Assembly (NCBI GenBank): GCA_033398695.1
Contig: JAWKAU010000231.1
Location: 121,001-185,000, forward strand
Origin: Orobanche coerulescens
Lineage: Eukaryota; Streptophyta; Magnoliopsida; Lamiales; Orobanchaceae
Reading direction: 5' to 3'
Length of the DNA: 64,000 nt
Under the pieces are notes generated by a model. It was not told the DNA's origin and made no database searches. It was given only the letters and a program-made list of their open reading frames with translations. Position 1 is the stretch's first letter; the number at the start of each line of letters is the position of its first letter. Of this stretch, positions 20,405 through 31,660 are shown piece after piece. A program made the translations under genes and the position numbers.

Positions 20405-22746
20405 CGTAACACCCGAGATATTCGGAATAATTACAGCGCCGTAAACCCTTTAAGTAAGGATTTACAAGGCTAATTATAAAAGAAAGTAAATCTAAGACAT
20501 CAATACTGCGGAAATTCAAGTTTGTGAAAACGTACAACTGGTTCAACGAGTAATTAATACAACCATATCGAATTAATATCAATAAGACACGCGTACTCGA
20601 GTACAGAAAACCAAACCAAGAAAACAAATCTCCAAAAACAATAAACATCACTGAACCCCTTCGTCGTCACGTCGGTACTGTGGCTGTTTCCCTGTTCCTC
20701 GGCTACCTGAACATCAAAACAAATGTCCACCCCCGAAGGGGTTAGCAAAACGATGCTAGTACAAGTATCGTATTAAACAATTCGAATATGCATCAACAAT
20801 ACATAACAAGATACACCACACGGACTTCCGCTACGGGAATCCGACAATGCGAATCTACAAGATTCCATTACACAGCATGGGTATTCCAATGATCCAGCGC
20901 CCTCAGCATAGATCCCAAGATGATCCCGTCGGACCAACACGAGGTGGAAATAACCCGTCCAATGATCCAGCGCCCTCAGCCTAGATCCCAAGATGATACC
21001 GTCGGACCAACACGAGGTGGACATCCGATCCAGCGCCCTCAGCATAGATCGTACAACGTATACAAACACAATTCATGCATACACATATGCCAAATCATTA
21101 TGTTCATCAACATGAACATATAAACACTATATAACGAATATCATGGCAAATCAACGAAGTAAATATCATGCTCAACAACATGAATAATCATACGCATACT
21201 CCAAAAAGAATACCGATATTAACATATCACGATACTTGCCTCAAGATGGCAAGAACGATATACTTCAACGATCTCAACCCACTCGAAGGTCGCCTCCTTC
21301 GATCAACGTATCAAGCTCGAACCTTAACAAAAGGAATGATATACAAATCATCTCAAGTCGAACAATGGTCTAACAATTGCCTACGGCCGAAAAGCTCAAA
21401 ATAAACAATCATGCTGGATTGCTTAGCGCGCGCTACGTACTCTACGTAACGTGCGCTAAGCGGGCTGATAGCGTCGCTATCGTATAAGACTAGCGTCGCT
21501 AGCCACGGGTGCGATCGACATGGCTGGTCTCATAACGCACGCTACGACGCGTTTCGTGCGTTAACTGAACCCCGATAGCGCACGTTAACTCACACATGTT
21601 AGCGTGCGCTAATCTTGCATGGCAGAATACTGCAAACCGAAAACTGGGTTGAATGGTGAAGAACTCATGAATTCTACCGTGATAATACAAGTTATCCTCG
21701 GGCATATCATGCTAATAAGGTTTGTGGAAGTTTTATGATTATGAGATACAATATACGGATAATCATCTCAACATCATAATTCCTCTAAGATCTTCCAGAA
21801 ATAATTTAAGTTCCGATCGTCTTATGTTCCAAAACACATGATTCCAACGTGTACAACGTAGCAACTGGGTAATATCCGATTACTGATCATAAATCGATTT
21901 GAACATGCTTAGGAGTCCTTATAATAAGATGGTTCAAAGGTTCATACGATATATAGTGCCGATACGTCAAAAGTATCCTTCTAACATGTGATGACCGCTT
22001 ATAACGAAATACTTGCTATCCAAACATGATTCAAACTTCCTTAGGAACATTACTAATCATCGGTGAAGAATCACCTACCTCAAAGTAGTGAAGAACACGG
22101 ATGAAAATGAAGCAATCCAACACCGAAGGCTTGAACACCAATCTCCAATGATATACGATCTTCAATCTCGAACTAGGAGGTTGATACGAAGTGTTTAGGA
22201 CGAAGGGAGTTATGTTCTATGTGTAAGAGTTCGGGTTATAGGAGGAGAAGAACTGAAACCACGAATAGGATGCTGTCCTATTTATAATAAATGGCGATTA
22301 GCGTGCGCTAGTCCCTGCTCGTAGCGTGCGCTAACGGCTGTCTGACTTAACTGAAGTCAGCACTTAGCGTACGCTATCCACATGCCTGTAGCGTGCGCTA
22401 AGGCGTTGACTTGGCTTTTCCCGAAAGCCGTCCAGGTTCATTCGACACAATCCGACAAGGGTCCCCCCCGGCCAGATCTCACCTACCGCACGTCTCAATC
22501 GATCTGACCACGCATAGCGTGCGCTAATGACACTTTGTAGCGTGCGCTATGAATCCATGTTAGCGTACGCTACCCGTAGCCTGTAGCGTGCGCTACATGC
22601 ACAGAATTTCAATCTTTATATCACAAATACGAAATTATACGCTTGACAACATCGGATTATGAAATACGGAGAATAGTACTCAGACAAAAGTACAATCATT
22701 ACAATATCACAGTTCCAATTACATAACAGAAATCTCGGGTACTACA
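20405..22746 (-). repeat. Element A right LTR (5' LTR)
   Basis: 2342 bases, begins CGTAACACCCGAG (first base changed from T) and ends CGGGTACTACA. It pairs with 579-2913. Its TATA box complement is at 22277-22286, with U3 palindromes at 22296-22596 and a second cluster at 21421-21612. Differences from the left LTR cluster at CAG/CTG sites and in the palindromes; long stretches elsewhere are identical. Confidence 0.9.
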
Positions 22747-22751
22747 ATATA
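22747..22751. repeat. Target site duplication of element A, right copy (ATATA)
   Basis: ATATA after the terminal CA of the right LTR. NAC intron 1 sequence resumes here and matches the intron of copy 2 from 26283 on (TAGTCTTTATC..., then CAGGTTTACATACAAACG). Confidence 0.75.
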
Positions 22752-23005
22752 TATATATATATATATAGTCTTTATCTTTTTTCTTTTTGATAATCAGGTT
22801 TACATACAAACGATTGATCATATGGTGTATTTTCATAAAATAAGAAATTGAATTGTACAGCGTTTTTAAATCTTTATTTGATATTTAATATTAGTAATCT
22901 CTATCATGCATGCATGCATATTAATTTTTTGTATTCAATAAAATTATAAAAAATTTCGTGTTTTTAAAACTTGTCTTTTCTCGTATTTTTCTTTTTTCTG
23001 CGCAT

Positions 23006-23289
23006 CAATTATTCTCCACTTGAAAATAAAGAATGGTACTTCTTCACTATGAGGGATCGGAGGTATCCAAATGGAAATCGACCAAAGCGATCGGTAGAAG
23101 GAGGGATAGGTTGGTGGAAGGCAACCGGAGGATAAACTAATCCGATCCAACGGAAAAGCGATTGGAAAGAAAAAGGTCTTGGTTTTCTATTATGGAAAAA
23201 ATAAATCCGATGAAGAAAAGACCAACTAGATCATGCATGAGTACACGCTCGATACTCCTTCTACGACTCCAAGTAGTAATAACATGAAG
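23006..23289 (+). pseudogene. NAC copy 1, exon 2 (pseudogene)
   Basis: Corresponds to exon 2 of copy 2 (26561-26847) with NAC subdomains B to [21 protein letters not shown] and GWWKATGG. Three separate lesions are visible. The splice acceptor GCGCAG is changed to GCGCAT. Two bases are missing right after GGWWKATGG, giving a shift and a stop. A TGG codon (Trp, before IMHEY) is TAG. The exon's donor (AAG|GTACAT) survives, but the following intron and exon 3 are missing: sequence jumps at about 23298 to DNA that in copy 2 lies far downstream (48385). Confidence 0.85.
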
Positions 23290-23297
23290 GTACATAT

Positions 23298-23790
23298 AAA
23301 GATAAAATTATGCTAAAATCCATTTTCTTCGGTGCTAAAACTATAAGAAATCAATATCATTTTCCTTAAAAGCTAATCCATTTAAAAATTAAATTTGGTT
23401 TCAAATTTGATATTCTCAATTTTTATTTCCAAAAAAAATATAGCACAAATCCTGTAAACCAATATATATATATATACACACAATTTTTATTCGGTGCTAA
23501 AACTATAAGAAATCAATATCATTTTCCTTAAAAGCTAATCCATTTAAAAATTAAATTTGGTTTCAAATTTGATATTCTCAATTTTTATTTCCAAAAAAAT
23601 ATAGTACAAATCCTGTAAACCAATATATAGCGTGTATGTGTATATATATATACACACATACACACGTCCCTATAAAATAGTGTAAACAGGTTTTGGGACT
23701 CATCATAGTTAAGGTTGTTCGGTACACCAAATTTGTTCAATCGCTCCCGTATAACATACCAAAATGTTAATACTGATATTTGATATTATG
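23298..23790 (+). repeat. Downstream flank of NAC copy 1 with 162-base tandem repeat
   Basis: Two copies of a unit starting GGTGCTAAAACTATAAGAAA at 23331 and 23493, 162 bases apart, each ending in TA/CA microsatellites. The same unit is present once at 48425, in the flank of copy 2. After about 23680 the match with 48600-48694 continues to 23788, where E is inserted in the other copy. Confidence 0.8.
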
Positions 23791-24480
23791 TCTTAAATTT
23801 TGGTATATACCAAAATATCCATACGTTTAACAGTCTATCAATACTAACAAAATCTCGGTGTATAAAAATTCGAATAAGGTATCGGTATATACCATTCATG
23901 CCGAAAAGTCTTTTTTTTTATTTGTAATTTCAGTATTAAAAACATTACTATTTTTGTCCTACATAAAATGTTTATTTTGGTGTAGGTAAGAATTTTGAAT
24001 TTTAGTAATTTAAATGAATATACAGCTCATTTTAAACTATCGTATTCTTATTTATTTATTTTTTATTTTTTTGATCTATTTATATTGTAATTTACATAAC
24101 AAAATTTTAATTTTATAGAATATTATATAAATTTTAATTAAAAATTAAGGTTTATTCTCGATGTAGACTTTTATATAGGGACAAAATCATATACACACGC
24201 CCCTATAAAATAGTGTCAACAAATAAAAATTAGTGAAATTATACAGTGCATTCCTCTCGTATCGTCCAAGACTCCAAACAATGTTAAATAAAATAACTTA
24301 CTTGTCGATTACCAAAAGAAAAAAAAACCGCGCTCCTATTTTCTACAATTATATACAAAAATTACTTCATTTGTCAAATTAGAAAAGTCCATTTTAATGA
24401 ATACACAATATTTATTTTTAAGTTTTAGTAAATGCACACCATTTTCTTAAACTATATATTTTCACTTCTTTTCATTCGTT
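23791..24480. other. AT-rich intergenic DNA
   Basis: No gene recognised. A short piece at about 24168-24220 (GGGACAAAATCATATACACA, then CCCCTATAAAATAGTGT) partly repeats the stretch at 23650-23695. Confidence 0.5.
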
Positions 24481-24484
24481 TAAT

Positions 24485-24830
24485 TCCAGGACGATATCAT
24501 TTAGTCTTGAGACGTGATTTTTGGCCATTTAGCTCTAGAATGTCATTTTTGGCCCGCTTAGTCATATGAGACATTATTTTTTCGACTTGTTTCCCGACAC
24601 GCTATTTTCGACCCGTATAGCACATGAGCATCCTTTTTGACATATTTCGCCCAAACGATATTTTCGACCGGTTCCGCAAGACTTTAATTCGATCACTTTC
24701 TCTTTGCGCCTACATCTTCGACTCTTTTCGGCTTGAGACGTCGTTTTCGACCCATTTCGTCCGGTGTCATTTTCGACCAATTTCGCCTCCGGACGTCTTT
24801 TCGACCCGCTTCACCTCGTAATGACTTGAA
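24485..24830. repeat. Degenerate short tandem repeat (TTTTCGACCCATTTCG type)
   Basis: Seven or more decayed units built on GACGT, TTTTCGACC and ATTTCG(C/T)C, spaced about 40-50 bases. The reading frames inside are by-products of the repeat. The array is unrelated to the other repeats in the window. Confidence 0.6.
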
Positions 24831-25960
24831 TCGCTTAGATTAAGTAAAAGCAGTCAGGATATCAATCAAACCGATAATTAGTATAGAGACATCATTCATT
24901 CTAGATCCATCAAAATCTAAAAGCCGAGAGAGTGGGGTGCTTTTGATTTTGGAGAATCACTTTCACTATATTGTGTTCAATTTTTTTTAATGTTGGGACT
25001 AAAATTGTAAATTATGGGACCAAAACTTTCATGGTCTCAGATTATGGGACCAAAACTTTCATCGTTTGATTATTCATGGAACGGAGGATGATTTTATAAT
25101 TGTTACATTATGTTGTTCATCTAATGGAATATATATGGAATGACCAATCCAAAATATAGTTGTTTCCATGAAATTTGGTCTAAAAGCCACTTAATTAGCA
25201 ATTTTTTTAATTAAAAACGCCATGTAATTATTATTTTTAATAAAAAAAATGCCATATAATTATTATTTTTAATTAAAAAATGCTACATCGGCTTTGTAAC
25301 TTGGAAAACCTCTTATTCCCGGTTAGGGTGGTTTTTTTAAAAATAAAAACAAACTTTTAGTGATTAACATAAAAAATAATTCTTTCGATGGTTAATCCGA
25401 AAAAAATGTAAAATATAGTGGTTTTTGTAGAATTTTCCCTAAAAATAAATATAGGATAATTGGTACCGGTTTGAGAAAAACCGACAAATCCTTAAAAATT
25501 GACAAAACAAACCTTAATCTTTTCGTTTTGTAATTTCGAACTCTTCTGGGTTTTCCTATAATTACCACAAACTTTTTTGGGCTTTCTTGTAATTAACTTT
25601 GCATGATCCAGGACACACACAAACACAGTTTCTCAGGATCAACAGATGTATATTAACAAATAACATCACAAAACTAAAAGCAACGCATGAAGGGGAAAAT
25701 ATAAGATGAAACAAAAGAAATCGTAATTTTGAAAGTTCTGTGGGTTTTATTGTAAGTACCACGAAACTCAGGGGTCTTTTGTATTTATGCCTAAAATGGC
25801 ATATTTGGCAACAGCTGCAGAAATAATTCGCAGTTTTAGGGTTAATTTAAAGGGTTGGAATCAACGGATTTATCAAGAGATATACTCAAATGATCAAAGA
25901 GATAAACTTTCACTTATCCAAATCTATTTCTTATTGGACAAGGTCCGAAATTGTCTAAAG
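24831..25960. other. Intergenic DNA upstream of NAC copy 2
   Basis: AT-rich, with small internal duplications (GCCATGTAATTATTATTTTT at 25220 and again near 25250) and a duplicated ATTATGGGACCAAAACTTTC at 25012-25063. A small frame at 25787-26002 overlaps the NAC promoter and is not credible. Confidence 0.5.
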
Positions 25961-25969
25961 CACTATATA

Positions 25970-26068
25970 TATATAAAGGAGACACACTCTTCTGAACCCT
26001 AAAAATATTGATGGATCAATCAGCTATGGAAAATATTACTCGTAAGTAGTAATAATAATAATATTGTC
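25970..26068 (+). promoter_or_regulatory. NAC copy 2 promoter and leader with upstream ORF
   Basis: A TATA box (TATATAAAGG) at 25970-25979. An ATG at 26011 opens a 12-codon frame ending at TAG 26047-26049, in a different frame from the NAC ORF that starts at 26069. In copy 1 the equivalent region is in frame with NAC but its ATG is lost. The short upstream frame may lower translation of the NAC protein. Confidence 0.6.
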
Positions 26069-26282
26069 ATGATTAGTAATCGGCAAAACCGTGCATCAAA
26101 GTCGAGTGCAGGTATCCCTTGTTATCCACCGGGGTATCGTTTTATGCCGACGGACAAGGAACTCATTATTGGTTATCTAAGGAAGAAGGTGAACAATGAG
26201 CCGATCCCAGTTGGAGAGATTAGTGAAGTTAATCTATATAAATTTACTCCCAAATATCTCACAGGTTATTTAATTTCTTGAT

Positions 26283-26318
<36 letters not shown>

Positions 26319-27435
26319 TTATCTTTTTTCTTTTTGATAATCAGGTTTACATACAAACGATTGATCATATGGTGTATTTTCATAAAATAAGAAATTGGAT
26401 TATACAGCGTTTTTAAATCTTTATTTGATATTTAATATTAGTAATCTCTATCATGCATGCATATCAAGACATGGATATTAATTTTTTGTATTCAATAAAA
26501 TTATAAAAATTTTTGTTTTTAAAACTTGTCTTTTTCTGTATTTCTCTTTTTTCTGCGCAGAGAATTATTCTCCACTTGGAAATAAGGAATGGTACTTTTT
26601 CACTATGAGGGATCGGAGGTATCCAAATGGAAATCGACCAAAGCGATCGGTAGAAGGAGGGATAGGTTGGTGGAAGGCAACCGGAGGTGATAAACAAATC
26701 CCATCCAACGGAAAAATAGTTGGAAAGAAAAAGGTCTTGGTTTTCTATTATGGAAAAAATAAATCCGATGAAGAAAAGACCAACTGGATCATGCATGAGT
26801 ACACGCTCGATACTCCTTCTACGACTCCAAGTAGTAATAACATGAGGGTACATATATATACTTTTTTTTTGTTACTCTAAATCAATTTTTTATAATCTTC
26901 AATATTATTTTGTTTCTTTTATTTTATTTTCTGACAATTATTTTTTTTTCATTTATTGTTGCAGTTGGATGATTGGGTCCTTTGTCGAATATACGAGAGA
27001 AACAACAAAAAAATAAAGGATGTCGATGATGATGACGATGTGGATCAAGTCAATAATAATCTTGTGGCGTCGCAACCTAATTATGAAGATAATAACAATA
27101 TCGGAGATGTTCAACCACTTCAAATTCAGAACAACAATATCAATGTCGGCATCAACCAAAATCATAATCAATACGATCAAGGACAAGGGCCGATGATGAT
27201 GACGGTGGCCGACGGCTACGGAGAGAACCTTCATCAAGTTCAGGCATATTATAACTACGAAGATGGATTACATCAAGTACTTTCTAGTTTCATGCTTGAG
27301 TCGGGCCATTCCAATGATACGAATGACTTTTTATGGGACTATCAAATACCATGTGATCCGGAGGAGGTGTACTTCTCGAATGTAGAAGAATCAGCATGGC
27401 GAGGAGATTTCTTCAAACAAGCAGCAGGGCTTTGA
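26069..27435 (+). CDS. NAC-domain transcription factor (copy 2), three exons
   Basis: A plant-specific nuclear transcription factor; the NAC domain dimerises and binds DNA. Exons by splice sites: 26069-26264 (donor CACAG|GTTATT), 26561-26847 (acceptor GCGCAG|, donor AGG|GTACAT), 26965-27435 (acceptor TTGCAG|). The joined length is 954 bases, 317 codons plus TGA. Subdomain [42 protein letters not shown] and [32 protein letters not shown] and HEYTL. E: LDDWVLCRIYER at the start of exon 3. The C-terminal half is Asn/Asp-rich with an acidic run and ends with a WRGDFFKQAAGL segment, as expected for a transcription-activation region. The two introns lie where NAC genes usually have them. The start at 26069 is chosen because 26011 is out of frame. 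A CACTA element begins 83 bases past the stop and may affect 3' end formation. I cannot place it in a named subfamily. Confidence 0.9.
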
Positions 27436-27518
27436 TCTAATGATAAATTTAATTGGTTGGAGAAAATTTAGGGATATGTAATAAATCATGTACTTAATGT
27501 GCCCATGAAATTTTAGTA

Positions 27519-27640
27519 CACTACTAAAAAAGGGTGGCTTTAGCTTCACATTAGCTTCACCCGAAAAAGTGAAGCTAAAGAAACAAAAGCGATAAAAAAA
27601 ATAAACAAAAGCGTCACATATGTGACGCTAATACCCTGCG
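27519..27640. repeat. D left terminus: TIR and subterminal palindromes
   Basis: TIR CACTACTAAAAAAGG, then TTAGCTTCAC and GTGAAGCTAA arms flanking CCGAAAAA, and one GCGTCACATATGTGACGC palindrome at 27611-27628. The same text begins element E at 48695, which has about 900 additional bases between the two halves of this last palindrome. Confidence 0.85.
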
Positions 27641-28088
27641 CCCTTTTTTTTTTTGACAGCAACAGCAACCAAGACAGTAAACAAAACACCAAGACAGGAA
27701 AACAAAACACCAAGACAGGAACCAAAGACAGTAAAGAAAACAGCAAAATAATTGTAATGTTTCAATACACCATCATAAACAACATTGTAATATACAATAA
27801 ACAACATTGTAACTAAATTATCATAAATAATACACCATCAATACAACAACAAACAACATTGTAACCATCAATACACCATCATAATCAATACATCACAAAA
27901 AAAAACATATGAATAATAAACACAACATACCATCAACCGAACCAAACCAACACAACAACAAACAACATTGTAACCAAACCAACAAAGCAATATATTAACA
28001 CCATGCAACAATAACATTTTATACATATCGAAATCAAAATATACGCAAAATATAACAAATATGATCATCAAGACATAAACCTAACATG
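27641..28088 (-). other. TnpA 3' region, low-complexity CAACATTGTAA repeats
   Basis: On the plus strand it is A/C-rich, with repeated AACAACATTGTAA and CACCATCATAA units and CCAAGACAGGAAACAAAACA repeats. It is probably the 3' untranslated region of the TnpA-like gene. An almost identical copy is at 49740-50160 in E. Confidence 0.6.
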
Positions 28089-30216
28089 CTACTCGTCAGA
28101 TAATGATCGCATCAACTCATCCTCATCAAAGTAATCGGAGTCATCATCCTCAACGTTCGCCCGAGATGATGAGGAATCTGCCTTCTTCTTTCCTTTGAGT
28201 AATCTCAACATGAGTTTACTCATCTTTGAAAATTTCGACTCCATCTTCTCTCTCGACTTCTTCATCTCCTCTCTGTCCTTCTTCATCTCCTCGTTATCTT
28301 TTTTTAGCGCCTCGATGGTAGCCTCCAAAGACCGATCGACCTCGACAGGTCGTAATGATGCTCGTGAATCAACAAGACGACGACTTGTGGGTTGGTCGAT
28401 GACTTCATTTATGATGATTCCCTTTGAAATTCCCCTCACCCTTCCACCCTGTCTAACTCCGCCACCCGCCTGAGCCCACAAGTTCGGGTAAAATTCATCT
28501 TCCGGAGGGGGGTTTGGGAAATGCAATGCCTCAACGAGCTTATAGTATCGGTCCTGTTCCAAGTAATATTTACAAAAAAAGTGAACAAGATACACAGTTT
28601 ACAAACTAGGGACGTAATCGAAATACAAGTGAACAAATATAAAGCTAAACTTACGTATTGTTCTGCACTCCGGGCATCTATCCATTTGGGAGTAAAGACT
28701 CCCGACTCAACTTCTCCCGACTCCGCTTCTCCCTCCTCCGGTTGAGCCTCGCTGCTGCCCTCACCAATTTTCTTTTTTTTCTTTTGATGTTTTTCCATTT
28801 CTTTCACATTGGTGATGTGAGTCTTCATGAAGGCCAAAGGATTAAACACTGGGTCCTCTACCGGTCTCTCCCTCTCACATGCCGGTCTTTGGTACATCTC
28901 CGACGCAGCATCACTCGCCTATGCGTTAACATAAAATATTAATAATATTTATGATGACACATAATTGAAAACAACATATATTATATAATAAAATGTTGAC
29001 AGAATTTATAAGTACCATGGAATGAGCATGATCGTACATGCTCATACTGCCTCCAGTATATGTACCCGGTGCCTTTTGCGTAATCACACCGGTACTCTCA
29101 TCGTAAACAGTGCCCCTATTTTTAGATTTTTGAAACGCCTCATTCTTCTTCTCTTCGGTCTCCCAACGCTTCCACAAGATCCTAAACTCTTTTTCCTTCA
29201 ACCACTTCTCCCGCTGACCGACTGGTTTTTGATATGCTTTATTTTTAGCGTGCGTAAGCATATCAATAAACCGTCCGTGGCTATATCTGTCCCAATACCA
29301 CCCAATTCTCTCCTCATCCGATTTCTCCCATCTATAACGCATCTGGACAAATATAATAACAATTGTCAGAAAATCGAAAAACAATCAAATATTTTTTGGC
29401 ACAACAATAGAACATAATAGTTTGAGTAAAATGAATGAAAATGTAATAATATACCCCAAATTCCCGCCACAACTCGTCCCTCGTCCGTCGAGAGACCTGG
29501 CCCCAATGCTCTTCACCAGAGTAGTACCTCTTAAGTAAGCCGACTATATTAGTCTCGACCTTCTTTGAACTAAAGCCAACTATTTTTGGCAAAGGACGGA
29601 TTAATTTTCGATCTTCATACTTCTCTTTGGCCTTAGAGATCTCAGTCGGACCTCTACCTGGTGGCTGTGCTAAAACCTCCTGATCCTCGTCGTACTCAAA
29701 CTCCATCGGCTCCTCTGGAATAGAAATGTGATGTACCAATGGACCACCTGATGGGGGATCAGTAGTAGGTGGCTGCAATGGTGGCTGATCGTGTGACACA
29801 GTCCTCGAGAACCCCGCATATGGTCCATGGGGGATCAGTGTGTGCTGCTGTGACGTCTCTGGAGTGTCAATATGTACATCAGAAGTATTGGCGCCACCAA
29901 TAAATGGAATATGCAGGCTCCCATGAGATAACAACGAGCCATAACTCATGTACCGTGTAAATTCGGCATCACTAAACGGACGCCAATGCTGGAGTCCCGA
30001 GTCGGTACGCAAATGCTGTTGTTGTAGCTGCTGCCCGAAGGGTATGTGTCGGGTCAGATCTTCTATCTCTGGTCGTATGACAGGCCCACTCCTATGTGAC
30101 GACTCTGACTCGGGTATACTACGAGAAGATGAGGGGCTCGAACTAATACTCATCCGGCGAGGTGCCCTGGTATGAGAAGGAACATCAGCACGCTGGTCGG
30201 TACTGCGTCTCGACAT
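28089..30216 (-). CDS. TnpA-like protein (Ptta/En/Spm transposase family), four exons
   Basis: In En/Spm elements TnpA binds subterminal repeats and helps TNP2 (TnpD) bring the ends together. Exons on the minus strand by splice sites: 30216-29455, 29342-29016, 28918-28655, 28553-28089. Each length is a multiple of three, and together they give 605 codons plus stop without interruption. The ATG at 30216 directly follows a TTTCAG acceptor, so an untranslated first exon lies upstream. Residues 1-190 are Ser/Pro-rich. A conserved region spans exons 1-2 (RPLPKIVGFSSKK, RRTRDELWREFG, RYRWEKSDEERIGWYWDRYS, WKRWETEEKKNEAFQKSKNR, GTYTGGSMSMYDHA), matching the Transposase_24-type family. Exon 4 ends with a coiled coil (EALKKDNEEMKKDREEMKKS) and an acidic tail. 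It appears intact, unlike its copy in E. Confidence 0.85.
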
Positions 30217-30978
30217 CTGAAATACAAAGTACAATAAAATTGAACACAAAAATCAGTCCATGAACACCAACTTTTGATTAAACACATATACCGCAAAACC
30301 AACTTTATTTATAGTACATAATCCATACATACTTCAAACATACTGCATAAATACTTTAAACATACTGTGTACTGTAATACAAAGAAAACATTTGAATGCT
30401 GTGTACTGTAATACAAAGAAAACATTTGAATGCATACTTCAAACACACAAAATTCAAACATACTTCAATACATACATCATAAGATAAATACCTTTTGAAG
30501 CGATTCAATACATACATCATTCTAAAATTTCACGAAACAAATTCAAACACTTTCAAAAATCGAATCGAAACAATTCGAATTGATAAATTATGAAACCACG
30601 CAAACAATTATTCGAAACACTTTCAATAAGATAAATACCTTTTGAAGCGATTCAATATGTCCTTGATATGGTGGAGAACAAATCTTTAATTAATAATTTG
30701 GAAAATACCGTGGAAATTGGGGAGTGATTTTGAAATTGGGAATTAGGTTTCGAAGGGGAGAAGGAGAAGCGGGTTTCAAGAATGTAAAAGGGAGAAGAGA
30801 AAGAGACTGTCTTGTTAATTAAAACTAATACATTAGCGTCACATACGTGACGCCATAATTAAAAAAAAATCTAATTCCTAAAGGCGTCACACATGTGACG
30901 CCATTCTTAATTTAAAAAAAAAAAAACATATTTCCTAAAGGCGTCACACATGTGACGCCAATACAATTAAAAAGAAAT
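30217..30978 (-). promoter_or_regulatory. TnpA promoter, leader exon and three palindromes
   Basis: Three GGCGTCACACATGTGACGCC-like palindromes at about 30834-30855, 30883-30902 and 30940-30959 precede, on the minus strand, a pyrimidine-rich leader (30640-30820). A leader exon ends CTTCAAAAG|GTATTTATC near 30643, and a similar exon/donor is duplicated near 30493. The intron runs to the TTTCAG before the ATG at 30216. No perfect TATA box is evident. Confidence 0.6.
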
Positions 30979-31368
30979 CGAATTCCGGAAGGGAACGACT
31001 CGACCGTGCCTTTTGGGACACGGACGAGTCACTATCGGCCTTTCACACTTCCTGGCGCAGTACGACACGGCCGTGCCACTTTTTGGTTCATATCACTTTC
31101 CTTGAGACTATTTATCTCTCATTTATCCGAATATCAAATTGGTGTTGTTATCACTTAGTTCAATTTAAATTTTGTGCATTAGTAATTGTAATCATAATCA
31201 ATCAATGATGTATTTTAATTTAATTTACTTTTGTTCATTCGACTATTTGCCGAACATTATCGAATTTTAAACCGTTTCCAATTCCTCGAGAGATCGACCT
31301 CGGAGTTACTTGCCGCTTACTACAAGAGCGATTCGTACACCTGCGAGTATTTAATTTGAATCCACCAG
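30979..31368 (+). repeat. LTR fragment of an Athila/Tat-like element
   Basis: Holds two GACACGG/CCGTGCC-type motifs and ends GAGATCGACCTCGGAGTTAC, TTGCCGCTTACTAC, then TACACCTGCGAG. That ending parallels the complement of the start of B's LTR (GGAATACGACC, TTGCTCGCCGC, CGTACACTTGCGG). It looks like the 3' part of an LTR in plus orientation, replacing the tRNA-like block that follows the palindrome trio in the neighbouring units. Confidence 0.6.
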
Positions 31369-31660
31369 TTATTTAAATATAATATGTACTTACTAAGTAA
31401 AATATTTTCCTTTATTTTATTTAATTATTTAATATATTACAGTAGATTAATACTGAATATTATTAAATATAAATTTAACAGTAATATTTAAAAAATAATT
31501 TATTACATTAGCGTCACATATGTGACGCCATAATTAAAAAAAAATCTAATTCGTAAAGGCGTCACACATGTGACGCCATTCTTAATTTTAAAAAAAAACC
31601 TATTTCCTACAGGCGTCACACATGTGACGCCAATACAATTAAAAAGGAAATCGAAACAAA

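Larger units (their letters stand above)
579..22746 (-). mobile_element. Element A: Tekay/Del-like Ty3/gypsy chromovirus, disrupted by element B
   Basis: A minus-strand LTR retrotransposon inserted in intron 1 of NAC copy 1. It has long LTRs at 579-2913 and 20405-22746, a polypurine tract beside the left LTR and a tRNA-iMet-like primer site beside the right LTR, so transcription runs right to left. Reading that way the order is gag, protease, reverse transcriptase, RNase H, integrase and a C-terminal chromodomain. The integrase tail with its chromodomain and the ~2.3 kb LTRs fit the Tekay (Del) lineage. Pol carries many small indels and stops, and gag is cut by a 12.7 kb Athila-type element at 7045-19703. 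Without that insertion the element would be about 9.5 kb. Confidence 0.9.

Noticed and set aside
25787..26002. 71-codon ORF ahead of NAC copy 2
   Set aside because: It overlaps the NAC TATA box and leader, is AT-rich and has no family resemblance.
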